Shown here in pieces: positions 41,568-49,711 of a stretch of DNA of 57,446 bases. Where the stretch lies: the NCBI GenBank assembly GCA_934670025.1, contig CAKUOS010000007.1, positions 1 to 57,446 on the forward strand, in the 5' to 3' direction. Each line of letters opens with the position of its first letter. Within the stretch, counting starts at the first letter, position 1. Origin of the DNA: an uncultured Oscillospiraceae bacterium. GTDB taxonomy: Bacteria; Bacillota; Clostridia; Oscillospirales; Oscillospiraceae. The position numbers were made by a program, and so were the translations under genes. The notes beneath the pieces were generated by a model. That model had not been told where the DNA came from and ran no database searches. It saw only the letters and a list, made by a program, of their open reading frames with translations.

Positions 41568-42257
41568 TTGGATGGATTTGTTTCATGGCTCAGGCAGCTT
41601 CAATTTGACGGCGTGTGGCAGACGGCGGTGCTCGTCGCGGCGTCGCTGCTGTGCATCACGCTGCACGAGACGTGCCACGGCTTTGCGGCGTATCTGCTCG
41701 GCGACCCGACGGCCAAACGCGCCGGGCGGCTGACGCTCAACCCGCTGCATCATGTCGATGTGGGCGGTCTTCTCATGATGGCGCTGTTCCGCTTCGGCTG
41801 GGCGAAGCCCGTGCCGGTCGATATGCGCAATTTCAGGCATCCGAAGCGCGATATGGCGCTCACCGCGCTGGCAGGGCCGCTGTCCAACGTGCTGCTTGCG
41901 TATCTGGCCGTGCTGCTCTACGGCGTTTTTTCCTACTGGTACTGGTTTTCCGGTTCCATGGCCGTGTATGTCTGCGCCGTGTTTTTCTATTATGTCGAGA
42001 TCATCTCGGCCGGCCTTGCGGTCTTCAACGTGTTTCCGATCCCGCCGCTCGACGGGTCGAAGGTGCTGTTTGCCTTCCTGCCCGAACGGGCGTATGACCG
42101 GCTGATGCGCTATGAGCGCTACGGGATGCTCCTTCTGATGCTCCTGCTGCTCACGGGCGCGCTCGACGCGCCGCTGGAATGGATGCGCGGCGGCCTTCTC
42201 GATCTGCTGGAGGCCGGCGGGACGTGGCCGGTGCGGCTGCTTCTGGCGCTGCGATAA
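41568..42257 (+). CDS. site-2-protease family (M50) membrane metalloprotease
   Basis: This 229-residue intramembrane protease has zinc motif HETCH at residues 33-37 within the first membrane helix, the NPLHHVDVGGLL segment, and the second active-site helix with NVFPIPPLDGSKV (the Asp ligand). There are about five hydrophobic segments. It starts with TTG at 41568, with AAGAGG ten bases upstream; the nearby ATG at 41572 is in a different frame and gives no protein of this family. It lies just before scpA, a conserved neighbourhood in Clostridia. The substrate is unknown. Confidence 0.9.
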   Translation: MDGFVSWLRQLQFDGVWQTAVLVAASLLCITLHETCHGFAAYLLGDPTAKRAGRLTLNPLHHVDVGGLLMMALFRFGWAKPVPVDMRNFRHPKRDMALTALAGPLSNVLLAYLAVLLYGVFSYWYWFSGSMAVYVCAVFFYYVEIISAGLAVFNVFPIPPLDGSKVLFAFLPERAYDRLMRYERYGMLLLMLLLLTGALDAPLEWMRGGLLDLLEAGGTWPVRLLLALR

Positions 42258-42280
42258 GATCTTTCGGGAGTTTTTGACAC

Positions 42281-43078
42281 ATGGATGAACCGCGATATCA
42301 CCTCGGCAGCGTCGTCCGCGAAAAGGGCGAGACGATGCAGGACTTCGACGGCCCGCTGGACGTCATCCTGCTGCTGCTGAGCAAAAATAAAATTGAAATA
42401 CAGGATATCCGGATCTCCGAAATTCTGGATCAGTATCTGGCCTATCTCGACGAGATGAAGCGCATGGATATGGAGATCGCCAGCGAATTTATCGCCATGG
42501 CGTCGTATCTCATGTACATCAAGACGCGGATGCTCCTGTCCCGGGCGGAGCAGGAGGAAGCGCAGAGCGAGATGGACAAGCTCGTCGAGTCGCTGCAAAA
42601 GCGGCAGCGGGAGGACGCCTACCGGCAGATCCAGAAGGCCGCCGCGCTGCTCGGCGCGCGCAATGAGCTGGGCCTCGGCCTGTTCACCAAGGGCCCGGAG
42701 CCGTACCGGCCGGACATGACCTACCGCTACCGGCACGATCCGTCGGATCTCACCGCGGCTCTGGCCGCCATGCAGGACCGCTCGGCGCGGAAGCTCCCGC
42801 CGCCGGCGGCAAACTTTGCCGGTATCGTCGGCGCAGAGCCGTACCCCGTGACAAAAAAGGCCGCGCAGGTCATCAGACGGCTGCTGTCCCACGGTGTGAT
42901 GCGCTTTCTTGCGCTCTTTCAGGGCAGCCGCAGCCGCTCGGAGATCGTGGCGACATTCCTCGCCGTATTGGAGCTGTGCAGGCTCCGCTCGGTCGAGGTC
43001 GGCGAAGACGGCGCGGGTGAGATCTCTGTGACGTATCTGCGCGAACCGGACGGCGACGTGAAGACGGACATTCGTTAG
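42281..43078 (+). CDS. scpA: segregation and condensation protein A
   Basis: A 265-residue kleisin. The N-terminal helix bundle that binds the SMC neck is seen in MQDFDGPLDVILLLLSKNKIEIQDIRISEILDQYLAYLDEM; a middle linker (EMDKLVESLQKRQRED) follows, and the C-terminal winged-helix part is VMRFLALFQGSRSRSEIVATFLAVLELCRL. ScpA bridges SMC heads. The smc gene lies in the operon at 11821. scpA is followed by scpB after 9 bp. Confidence 0.95.
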   Translation: MDEPRYHLGSVVREKGETMQDFDGPLDVILLLLSKNKIEIQDIRISEILDQYLAYLDEMKRMDMEIASEFIAMASYLMYIKTRMLLSRAEQEEAQSEMDKLVESLQKRQREDAYRQIQKAAALLGARNELGLGLFTKGPEPYRPDMTYRYRHDPSDLTAALAAMQDRSARKLPPPAANFAGIVGAEPYPVTKKAAQVIRRLLSHGVMRFLALFQGSRSRSEIVATFLAVLELCRLRSVEVGEDGAGEISVTYLREPDGDVKTDIR

Positions 43079-43087
43079 GAGGCATAC

Positions 43088-43711
43088 GTGGAACAGAACG
43101 ATTTACAGCGGGCGCTGATGGCCGTGCTCTTCGCGGCCGGCGAACCGGTCGACGCAAAGCGGCTGAGCGCGACGCTTCAATATGACGAGCAGGACATCCA
43201 CGATGCCTGCCGCGCGCTGATGGACGAGCTGAGCTATCACCGCAGCGGCATCCGCATCGTAAAGCTCGAAAACGCCTATCAGATGTGCTCATCCCCGGAG
43301 ATGGCGGAGTACGTCACAAAGACGCTCGAGACGCGCAAGCCGCCGAAGCTCTCGCCCTCGCAGCTCGAGACGCTCACGGTCGTCGCGTACTATCAGCCCG
43401 CGACCAAGGCACTCGTCGAGCAGATCCGCGGCGTCGACAGCGCCTACAGCCTCAGCGCGCTCGTCACAAAAAAGCTCATCCGCGAATGCGGCCGTCTGAA
43501 CGTGCCCGGCCGTCCAATCGTCTATGAGACGACGGCGGATTTCCTGCGCGTGTTCGGCCTCAGTTCGCTCGACGAGCTGCCCGAGATCGAAAAGGTCGAC
43601 CTGCGCGTCGACCCGTCGCAGCTCGAGCCGCTCGAACAGCCGAAGGAAGAAGCGGCCGAAGCGCCTGCCGCGCCCGGCCAGCTGCCCGGGCAGGAGGAGA
43701 TCGCGCTATGA
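43088..43711 (+). CDS. scpB: segregation and condensation protein B
   Basis: This 207-residue protein has two winged-helix domains: LQRALMAVLFAAGEPVDAKRLS and LSPSQLETLTVVAYYQPATKALVEQIRGVDS, with LIRECGRLNVPGRPIVYETTADFLRVFGL. A Pro/Glu/Ala tail (QLEPLEQPKEEAAEAPAAPG) closes it. It starts with GTG after GGAGG and binds ScpA as a dimer in condensin. It overlaps the next gene by four bases. Confidence 0.95.
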   Translation: MEQNDLQRALMAVLFAAGEPVDAKRLSATLQYDEQDIHDACRALMDELSYHRSGIRIVKLENAYQMCSSPEMAEYVTKTLETRKPPKLSPSQLETLTVVAYYQPATKALVEQIRGVDSAYSLSALVTKKLIRECGRLNVPGRPIVYETTADFLRVFGLSSLDELPEIEKVDLRVDPSQLEPLEQPKEEAAEAPAAPGQLPGQEEIAL

Positions 43712-44343
43712 CGTGGACATGGTGGATGACGCTGCTTGTGATTTTTGCCGTGCTCGCGCTTATCGGCTGCATCCCGGCCGGCGTCGACGCGCGGTATAAC
43801 AAAGACGGCGTGTTCCTTGCGGCGAAGATCTGGTTCGTGAAGCTCCAGCTGCTTCCCGCGAAACCGAAAAAGCCGAAGAAGGCGGCAAAAAAGCAGCCGA
43901 AGGCGCAAAAGCAGACCGAAGCAAAAAAGGCCGCGCCTGCGGAAAAGAAGCAGTCCGCGCTGCTTTCGGGTGGTGTCGAAGGGCTGCTGGAGCTGCTGGA
44001 TCTCGCGTTCGATACGCTCGGAAACCTGCGGCGCAAGCTGCGCGTGAACGAGCTGACGCTGCGCGTGACGATCCCCGGCGGCGACGACCCGGCGAAGGCC
44101 GCCATGAACTATGGAAGAGCCTGGGCGGCGGTCGGCGCGCTGACGCCTGCGATGGAACGGCTGTTCGTGATAAAAAAGCGTGACATTCAGCCGTTTCTGG
44201 ATTATAATGAAACCGATATGCAGCTCGATGCGCACCTGACGATCACCATCACCATCGGGCGCTCCCTCGCGCTGGCGCTCCGCGCCGGCATCCGGTTTTT
44301 AAAGATCATGAACCAACGTAAAAAAGGCGGTGCAAGTACATGA
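43708..44343 (+). CDS. DUF2953-like membrane protein
   Basis: This 211-residue protein has one N-terminal membrane helix (LLVIFAVLALIGCIP), then the family opening GVDARYNKDGVFLAAKIWFVKLQLLP. A Lys/Ala/Pro-rich insert (about 52-82) follows, and a C-terminal soluble part has LRVTIPGGDDPAKAAMNYGRAWAAV. DUF2953 proteins usually lie beside gerW/ytfJ in spore-formers, as here. The function is unknown. It is coupled to scpB and ytfJ by four-base overlaps on both sides. Confidence 0.82.
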   Translation: MTWTWWMTLLVIFAVLALIGCIPAGVDARYNKDGVFLAAKIWFVKLQLLPAKPKKPKKAAKKQPKAQKQTEAKKAAPAEKKQSALLSGGVEGLLELLDLAFDTLGNLRRKLRVNELTLRVTIPGGDDPAKAAMNYGRAWAAVGALTPAMERLFVIKKRDIQPFLDYNETDMQLDAHLTITITIGRSLALALRAGIRFLKIMNQRKKGGAST

Positions 44344-44750
44344 ATCATCCTTTATCCGACATGATGACCAATACCATGAGCAAGATCCGCGACATGATCG
44401 ACGTCAATACCGTCGTCGGCGACCCGATCACGACGCCCGGCGGCGTGACGATCATCCCCGTGACCAAAGTCTCCATCGGCTACGGCAGCGGCGGCAGTGA
44501 TTTCGCAGTGAAAAACGCCCCGGCCGGCGATCCTTCCTTCGGCGGCGGTGCGGGCGCGGGCATCAAGATCACGCCCGTGGCGTTTCTGGTCATCCGCGGC
44601 GAAAACGTGCGGATGCTCCCGGTGGCGGAGCCTGCGTCCACGTCGATCGACCGGCTGATCGAGCTTCTGCCGGACCTTCTGGAAAAGGGCGAGGCGTATT
44701 TCGCGGAAAAAAAGGCCGCGAAGGAAGCCGAGGCGGCTGCCGAGGCATAA
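44340..44750 (+). CDS. ytfJ: GerW family sporulation protein YtfJ
   Basis: A 136-residue protein with the family core MIDVNTVVGDPITTPGGVTIIPVTKVSIGYGSGG, then the glycine-rich GDPSFGGGAGAGIKITPVAFLVI and a helical acidic tail. In Bacillus YtfJ (GerW) is a spore protein that affects lysozyme resistance and germination. The gene overlaps its DUF2953 neighbour. It is the second sporulation locus in the window, after spoVAD-spoVAE. Confidence 0.92.
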   Translation: MNHPLSDMMTNTMSKIRDMIDVNTVVGDPITTPGGVTIIPVTKVSIGYGSGGSDFAVKNAPAGDPSFGGGAGAGIKITPVAFLVIRGENVRMLPVAEPASTSIDRLIELLPDLLEKGEAYFAEKKAAKEAEAAAEA

Positions 44751-44790
44751 GATCCGCGCCTGCTGCACAAACTTGCGGCAGGGTGATGCT

Positions 44791-45705
44791 ATGCGGAGCA
44801 TTTGGAAAAAGACTGTTTTGCGGGCGGCGGCTGCACTCTGCGCCGCCGCTTTTGCACTTACGTGCGCCGGGAGCGTGCACGCGGCCGGGCTGCGGCTGTC
44901 GGCGAAGTGCGCCGTGCTGCTCGATGCGAAGACCGGCCGGGCGCTGTACGAAAAGGACGCGGACCGGCGCGCGCTGATCGCCAGCACGACGAAGATCATG
45001 ACGGGCCTGCTCGTCTGCGAACAACCCGACCTCGACCGGGCCGTCACAGTCCCGGACTGCGCCGTGGGCGTCGAGGGGTCGAGTATGTACCTCAAAAAAG
45101 GGGAGCAGCTCACGCTGCGTGAGCTGCTGTACGGCATGATGCTCCATTCGGGCAACGACGCGGCGCTGGCGCTGGCCGTTTCCGTGGCGGGCGGCGAAGC
45201 GGCATTCGTGTATCAGATGAATCTGCGCGCGCAGACGCTCGGCCTTGCGGACACGCACTTTGCCAATCCCCACGGGCTCGACAGCGGCGAGAATTACTCC
45301 ACCGCACGCGATCTTGCGCGCCTGACGCAGCAGGCGCTGGAAAACGAGACGTTCCGCGCCGTCGTTTCCACAAAAACGATCGAATGCGCCGGGCGCACGC
45401 TCACCAATCACAATAAACTGCTCTGGCGCTACGACGGCTGCATCGGCGTCAAGACCGGCTATACGCAGCACGCCGGCCGCATCCTTGTCAGTGCGGCCGA
45501 GCGCGGCGGAGAGCGGCTCATCGCCGTGACCATCGCCGATCCGGACGACTGGCGCGACCATGCGGCGCTGCTCGACTACGGCTTCGCCACGCTTGCGCGG
45601 CCGACGCCGGCATACCCGCAGATCAGGAGGATCCAATGGAAGAACGCCTGCAAAAAATACTGGCCCGCTGTGCGAACGTCTCCCGCCGCGGCGCCGAAGT
45701 GCTGA
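44791..45705 (+). CDS. D-alanyl-D-alanine carboxypeptidase (DacF/PBP5 type)
   Basis: This 304-residue secreted S11 peptidase trims stem-peptide D-alanine from peptidoglycan. Residues 8-31 form a signal peptide; catalytic motifs are STTK (65-68), SGN (120-122) and KTG (221-223). The ATG at 44791 was chosen because the signal peptide begins there; its ribosome site (CAGGGTG) is weak. The protein stops soon after the catalytic domain and lacks the about 90-residue PBP5 C-terminal domain and membrane anchor of DacF. Its last 23 codons overlap the start of rluB, with a composition (NACKKYWPAVRTSPAAAPKC) unlike a functional domain. Confidence 0.9.
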   Translation: MRSIWKKTVLRAAAALCAAAFALTCAGSVHAAGLRLSAKCAVLLDAKTGRALYEKDADRRALIASTTKIMTGLLVCEQPDLDRAVTVPDCAVGVEGSSMYLKKGEQLTLRELLYGMMLHSGNDAALALAVSVAGGEAAFVYQMNLRAQTLGLADTHFANPHGLDSGENYSTARDLARLTQQALENETFRAVVSTKTIECAGRTLTNHNKLLWRYDGCIGVKTGYTQHAGRILVSAAERGGERLIAVTIADPDDWRDHAALLDYGFATLARPTPAYPQIRRIQWKNACKKYWPAVRTSPAAAPKC

Positions 45706-46352
45706 TCGAAGCCGGGCGCGTGCGCCTCAACGGCAACACTGCGCGTCTCGGCGACCGTGCGGATGCGGAGGAGGACGTCGTCGAGCTCGACGGCGTGCGC
45801 CTGAAAACGCGGCAGGAGCCGCAGCTGCAATATTATATGCTCAATAAGCCGCGCGGCTTTGTCACGACCATGCACGACGAAAAGGGCCGCCGGTCCGTGG
45901 CCGAGCTGGCCGCGGCGCTGCCCGGACGGGTCTATCCCGTCGGGCGGCTCGACTGCGATTCCGAGGGACTGCTGCTGCTGACGAACGACGGAGAACTCGC
46001 AAACGCGCTCATGCATCCCAAAAAGCAGATCGACAAGACGTATCTCGTCTGGGTCGGCGCATATGCGCCGGGGAAGGAGCGTTCGCTCTCCGAGCCGATC
46101 GAGATCGACGGCCGCAGAACGTCCCCGGCCGACGTGCGGCTCGTACATACAAAGGATGAAACGGCGCTGCTGTGCATGACCATCCACGAAGGGCGCAACC
46201 GCCAGATCCGCAGGCTCTGCGCGCGTGCGGGCCTCACGGTCACGCGCCTGCGGCGCGTGCAGGAGGGGCCTTTGCAGCTCGGCGAGCTGAAGGCCGGGCA
46301 GACGCGCCCGCTGACGGCGCAGGAGCTTGAGGCGCTGCGGCGGGAGCTGTAA
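45636..46352 (+). CDS. rluB: RsuA/RluB-family 23S/16S rRNA pseudouridine synthase
   Basis: A 238-residue enzyme: an S4 RNA-binding domain (about 1-60, LQKILARCANVSRRGAEVLIEAGRV), then the synthase core with YYMLNKPRGFVTTMHDEKGRRSV, catalytic Asp106 in VGRLDCDSEGLLLLTNDG, and HEGRNRQIRRLCARAG. It modifies uridine in rRNA; RluB (23S) fits better than RsuA from the Firmicute context, but this is not certain. ATG 45636 has an ideal AGGAGG site, inside the dacF reading frame, so the 70-bp overlap with dacF is real or dacF has been extended by mutation. Confidence 0.93.
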   Translation: MEERLQKILARCANVSRRGAEVLIEAGRVRLNGNTARLGDRADAEEDVVELDGVRLKTRQEPQLQYYMLNKPRGFVTTMHDEKGRRSVAELAAALPGRVYPVGRLDCDSEGLLLLTNDGELANALMHPKKQIDKTYLVWVGAYAPGKERSLSEPIEIDGRRTSPADVRLVHTKDETALLCMTIHEGRNRQIRRLCARAGLTVTRLRRVQEGPLQLGELKAGQTRPLTAQELEALRREL

Positions 46353-46361
46353 CAGAATAAA

Positions 46362-46397
46362 ACGGTGCATATCCCAGGGATATGTACCGTTTTTTTG
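46362..46397 (+). terminator. terminator of the scpA-rluB operon
   Basis: Stem ACGGTGCATATCCC/GGGATATGTACCGT with a one- to two-base loop, followed by TTTTTTT, ten bases after rluB. Also usable on the minus strand for yesL. Confidence 0.9.
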
Positions 46398-46405
46398 CGT
46401 GCAAT

Positions 46406-47032
46406 TCAGTCGAGGCCGAAGGCGCGATGGAACACGCGCCGCAGCAGATACGAATTGATGAGCGCGATCACCGCGCCGCCGAGCAGCAGCCAGAAGACGC
46501 ACGTGCGGATGAAAAACGATGTGGCAAACAGAAACAGCAGCGGCGCGGAAAGATTCAGAAGCGCCATCACGATGGAGAACGGCAGATTGCCGACGGCCAG
46601 CAGACAGGCGTTTTTGAGCGTGTTTTTGACGGAATTGTCAAACTGCGCGAGCAGGGGATAGACATAAGCCGTGATGAGCGCGATCAGGATCGCCGGCATA
46701 CAGAACACCACGCTCATCCAGAGCGACTGCCCGACCGCACCGGAGACATACAGCCAGACCTCGTAGACGACCAGCGCGACGGGCAGCAGAAGAATGAAAA
46801 ACAGCGCCAGTCCCTGCCGCAGATTCTGTCTGAACGCGGAAAAGAACATCTTCGTCACACCGCCGCCCTCGCCGCGGGCCATGTGCAGCGTCACGCAGTA
46901 CAGCGCCGACGTCGACGCGCCGATCGTCACGACCGGCAGCGAGCAGATGAGCCAGTATGCGTTGACGATCACAAGATCTGCCACGCGCGACATGAACCGC
47001 CAGAACGGCGCTTCGTAATCAAACAGCTTCAT
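46406..47032 (-). CDS. YesL/DUF624 family membrane protein
   Basis: This 208-residue protein has five hydrophobic helices. Conserved motifs are DYEAPFWRFMSRVADLVIVNAYWLICSLPVVTIGAS at the N-terminus and TALYC-type ALYCVTLHMARGEGGGVTKMFFSAFRQNL following. YesL proteins usually lie near sugar ABC importers and glycoside hydrolases; here the gene is divergent from the maltodextrin operon, fitting that pattern. The function is not established. ATG 47032 follows GGAGG. Confidence 0.88.
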   Translation of the reverse strand: MKLFDYEAPFWRFMSRVADLVIVNAYWLICSLPVVTIGASTSALYCVTLHMARGEGGGVTKMFFSAFRQNLRQGLALFFILLLPVALVVYEVWLYVSGAVGQSLWMSVVFCMPAILIALITAYVYPLLAQFDNSVKNTLKNACLLAVGNLPFSIVMALLNLSAPLLFLFATSFFIRTCVFWLLLGGAVIALINSYLLRRVFHRAFGLD

Positions 47033-47063
47033 GGTATGTCCTCCGGAGCAAAAGATACTTCAT

Positions 47064-47092
47064 ATTATACAAACTGTCCGGGAAAAAGGCAA
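47064..47092 (-). promoter_or_regulatory. promoter of yesL
   Basis: Minus-strand TTGCCT (47087-47092), a 17-bp spacer and TATAAT (47064-47069). Confidence 0.65.
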
Positions 47093-47180
47093 GTACCGCC
47101 GAAAGGACATGGAAAGTTGCCCAAAATGGGATGGACGGAATCATACAAAACGCTGAATTTTTTCGAAAGGCAAATTTTAA

Positions 47181-47209
47181 TTGCTCTTATCGCGAAAATG
47201 TAGTATAAT
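47181..47209 (+). promoter_or_regulatory. promoter of the maltodextrin operon
   Basis: TTGCTC (47181-47186), a 17-bp spacer and TATAAT (47204-47209). The start point would be about 47216, just before the palindromic operator. Confidence 0.75.
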
Positions 47210-47223
47210 ATGGTCATCGGAAA

Positions 47224-47237
47224 TGGAAACGTTTCCA
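47224..47237. promoter_or_regulatory. LacI-family operator
   Basis: Perfect palindrome TGGAAACGTTTCCA with the central CG typical of LacI/GalR and CcpA sites, located at about +8 to +21. A repressor here would block elongation or open-complex clearance. The LacI-family gene at 50662 is the obvious candidate; CcpA is the alternative. Confidence 0.8.
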
Positions 47238-47267
47238 GAATAACAAACAAACTACAGGAGGAATATC

Positions 47268-48650
47268 ATGAAAAAGCTCATCGCTATGCTGCTTGCGCTC
47301 GTGATGGTTCTCGGTCTGGCTGCCTGTGCATCCACGAACGAGCCCGCCACCGAGACCCCCGCAGCGGAAACTCCCGCCGCCGAGACCGAAACCCCGGCTG
47401 CTGAAGAGCCCGCCGCTGAGACCGAGACTCCGGCTACGACCGAAGCCACCGGCTCCGTCTACTACCTGAACTTCAAGCCCGAGGCTGACGAAGCCTGGCA
47501 GAAGCTCGCCGCTTCCTACACCGAGCAGACCGGCGTTCCCGTCAAGGTCGTCACCGCTGCTTCCGGCACCTACGACACCACCCTCGCCGCCGAGCTCGAC
47601 AAGAGCTCCGCTCCGACCCTCTTCCAGTGCGGCAACCAGGGCGCCATCAACTCCTACGGCGAATACTGCTATCCGTTCGACGGCACGGCCATCATGGACC
47701 AGATGACCACCGACGCTTTCAACCTCAAGGGCGAAAACGGCGAGACCCTGTCCATCGGCTACTGCTACGAAGCGTTCGGCATCATCGTCAACAAGGCTCT
47801 GCTTGAAAAGGCCGGCTACACGCTCGACGATATCACCAACTTCGACACCCTCAAGGCTGTCGCCGACGACATCCATGCCCGTGCCGAAGAACTCGGCTTC
47901 GACGCATTCTCTTCCGCCGGCCTCGACGGCTCCTCCAGCTGGCGCTTCTCCGGCCATCTGGCCAATATGCCGCTGTTCTACGAGTTCCGTGATGACAATG
48001 TCACCTCTCAGCCCGCCACCATCACCGGCGCTTACCTCGAAAACTTCAAGAACATCTGGGATCTCTACATCACCGATTCCGCCACCACCGGCGCTGCTCT
48101 GGCGACCGCTACCGGCGACGAGTCCGAGGCTGAATTCGGCGAGGGCAAGGCGGCGTTCTATCAGAACGGCACCTGGGAATACTCCAACCTGACCGGCACC
48201 TTCGGCATGAACCCCGACGACCTGGCCATGATCCCCATCTACTGCGGCGTTGACGGCGAAGAAGAAGCCGGTCTGTGCGCTGGCACCGAAAACTGCTGGG
48301 CTATCAACAACGAAGCCTCTGAAGAAGATATCCAGGCTACCATCGACTTCCTCGTTTGGGTCGTTACCTCTGACGAAGGCACCACGATGCTGGCACAAGA
48401 GTTTGGCCCCTGCCCGTTCAAGGACGCCAAGGAGCCGGAGAACGTCTTCTTCCAGGATGCCAACAAGTACACTGCCGACGGCAAGTACGTTGTGACCTGG
48501 GCATTCAACTGGACTCCCGCTGTTGACGACTGGCGTGCTGCCGTGGTCGACGCTCTGACCCAGTACACCGCCGGTACCGGCGACTGGTCCGCTGTCGAGA
48601 CTGCATTCGTGCAGGGCTGGGCGACCCAGTATGCAAAGGAAAACGCATAA
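47268..48650 (+). CDS. sugar (maltodextrin) ABC transporter substrate-binding lipoprotein
   Basis: A 460-residue SBP_bac_1 protein with signal peptide LGLAAC (lipid Cys20), followed by an A/E/T/P repeat linker (about 24-60) that projects the domain from the membrane. The mature domain has VYYLNFKPEADEAWQKLAASYTEQTGVPVKVV, TLFQCGNQG, a GKAAFYQNGTWEYSN motif and WAINNEASEEDIQATIDFLVW, all typical of the MalE/UgpB class. The maltodextrin ligand is inferred from malQ and glgP downstream. It is likely the most highly expressed gene of the operon, followed by its own terminator. Confidence 0.92.
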   Translation: MKKLIAMLLALVMVLGLAACASTNEPATETPAAETPAAETETPAAEEPAAETETPATTEATGSVYYLNFKPEADEAWQKLAASYTEQTGVPVKVVTAASGTYDTTLAAELDKSSAPTLFQCGNQGAINSYGEYCYPFDGTAIMDQMTTDAFNLKGENGETLSIGYCYEAFGIIVNKALLEKAGYTLDDITNFDTLKAVADDIHARAEELGFDAFSSAGLDGSSSWRFSGHLANMPLFYEFRDDNVTSQPATITGAYLENFKNIWDLYITDSATTGAALATATGDESEAEFGEGKAAFYQNGTWEYSNLTGTFGMNPDDLAMIPIYCGVDGEEEAGLCAGTENCWAINNEASEEDIQATIDFLVWVVTSDEGTTMLAQEFGPCPFKDAKEPENVFFQDANKYTADGKYVVTWAFNWTPAVDDWRAAVVDALTQYTAGTGDWSAVETAFVQGWATQYAKENA

Positions 48651-48677
48651 GCAATAAGGCGTGACCAAAAGTAAAGA

Positions 48678-48701
48678 GGGGGCTGCAAAGCCCCCTTTTT
48701 T
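48678..48701 (+). terminator. intra-operon terminator after the binding-protein gene
   Basis: GGGGGCT-GCAA-AGCCCCC followed by TTTTTT, 28 bp after the stop. A second imperfect hairpin (AGACAAACGCCCGC/GCGGACGCTTGTCT, 48729-48759) lies before the permease gene. Partial read-through would give an excess of binding protein over permeases. Confidence 0.85.
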
Positions 48702-48799
48702 ACCGAAACCATCCTGCAGGATCTTGCAGACAAACGCCCGCAGAGCGGACGCTTGTCTGTGAAATTTTCAGGAAAGAAAAACACAAATAAAGGAGAAGC

Positions 48800-49711
48800 A
48801 TGATGAAGAAGAAAAAACATGACGATTCGGCTCTGTCATGCAGCCTGATCCGCCGCCCGATCCAGCGCTGGGGCTGGCTGTTCCTGCTGCCGACGTTCGC
48901 TGCATTCTGCGTAGGCTTCCTGTATCCGTTCGCAAAGGGTCTGTTCCTGTCCTTCTGCAAGTTCAAGACGACCAGCAAATGGACGTGGGTAGGCCTGAAA
49001 AACTACCAGACCATTTTCCAGGACGAGGGGTTCCTCCATGCGTTCTGGTATACGGCGCTGTTCGCGCTTGTGTCCCTGCTCATCATCAACGTGCTGGCCT
49101 TTGCCGTCGCGTACGTTCTGACCAAGGGCATCAAGGGCTCGAACCTGTTCCGGACCGTCTTTTTCATGCCGAACCTCATCGGCGGCATCGTGCTGGGCTA
49201 TATCTGGCTGATGATCTTCGACGGTATCCTGAGCAACTTCGATACCGCCGTCGTGCTTGAGACGAAATACGGCTTCTGGGGCCTCATCATCCTCATGTGC
49301 TGGCAGCAGATCGGCTATATGATGATCATCTACATCGCCGGTCTCCAGGCCATCCCCGAGGATATGCTCGAAGCCGCAAAGATCGACGGCGCTTCGGGCT
49401 GGAAGACGCTCTGGCACATCACGATCCCGAACGTCATGCCGTCCATCACCATCTGCACGTTCCTGTCGCTGACCAACGGCTTCAAGCTCTACGACCAGAA
49501 CCTCGCGCTGACCGGCGGCTCTCCGTTTAAGACGCTGGCCGACGGCAACGTCATCAAGACGACCGAGATGCTGGCGCTCAATATTGTCAACTCCAACACG
49601 TCCAACTCCAAAGGACCCGGCCAGGCCAAGGCCGTCGTGTTCTTCGTGCTGGTCGCCATCATCAGCATTGCCCAGCTCATCTCCACGAGAAAGAAGGAGG
49701 TCGATCAGTAA
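48800..49711 (+). CDS. sugar ABC transporter permease (MalF-like)
   Basis: This 303-residue permease has six membrane spans. WGWLFLLPTFAAFCVGFLYP opens it, then GLKNYQTIFQDEGFLHAFWYTALF and TVFFMPNLIGGIVLGYIW. The EAA docking loop is EDMLEAAKIDGASGWKTLWHITIPNVMP. It pairs with the MalG-like permease encoded next. The first ATG (48800) has AGGAG only four bases away, and the second (48803) has better spacing, so the true start may be one codon later. The stop overlaps the next ATG by one base. No ATPase gene is nearby; a shared MsmK-like ATPase encoded elsewhere is expected. Confidence 0.92.
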   Translation: MMKKKKHDDSALSCSLIRRPIQRWGWLFLLPTFAAFCVGFLYPFAKGLFLSFCKFKTTSKWTWVGLKNYQTIFQDEGFLHAFWYTALFALVSLLIINVLAFAVAYVLTKGIKGSNLFRTVFFMPNLIGGIVLGYIWLMIFDGILSNFDTAVVLETKYGFWGLIILMCWQQIGYMMIIYIAGLQAIPEDMLEAAKIDGASGWKTLWHITIPNVMPSITICTFLSLTNGFKLYDQNLALTGGSPFKTLADGNVIKTTEMLALNIVNSNTSNSKGPGQAKAVVFFVLVAIISIAQLISTRKKEVDQ

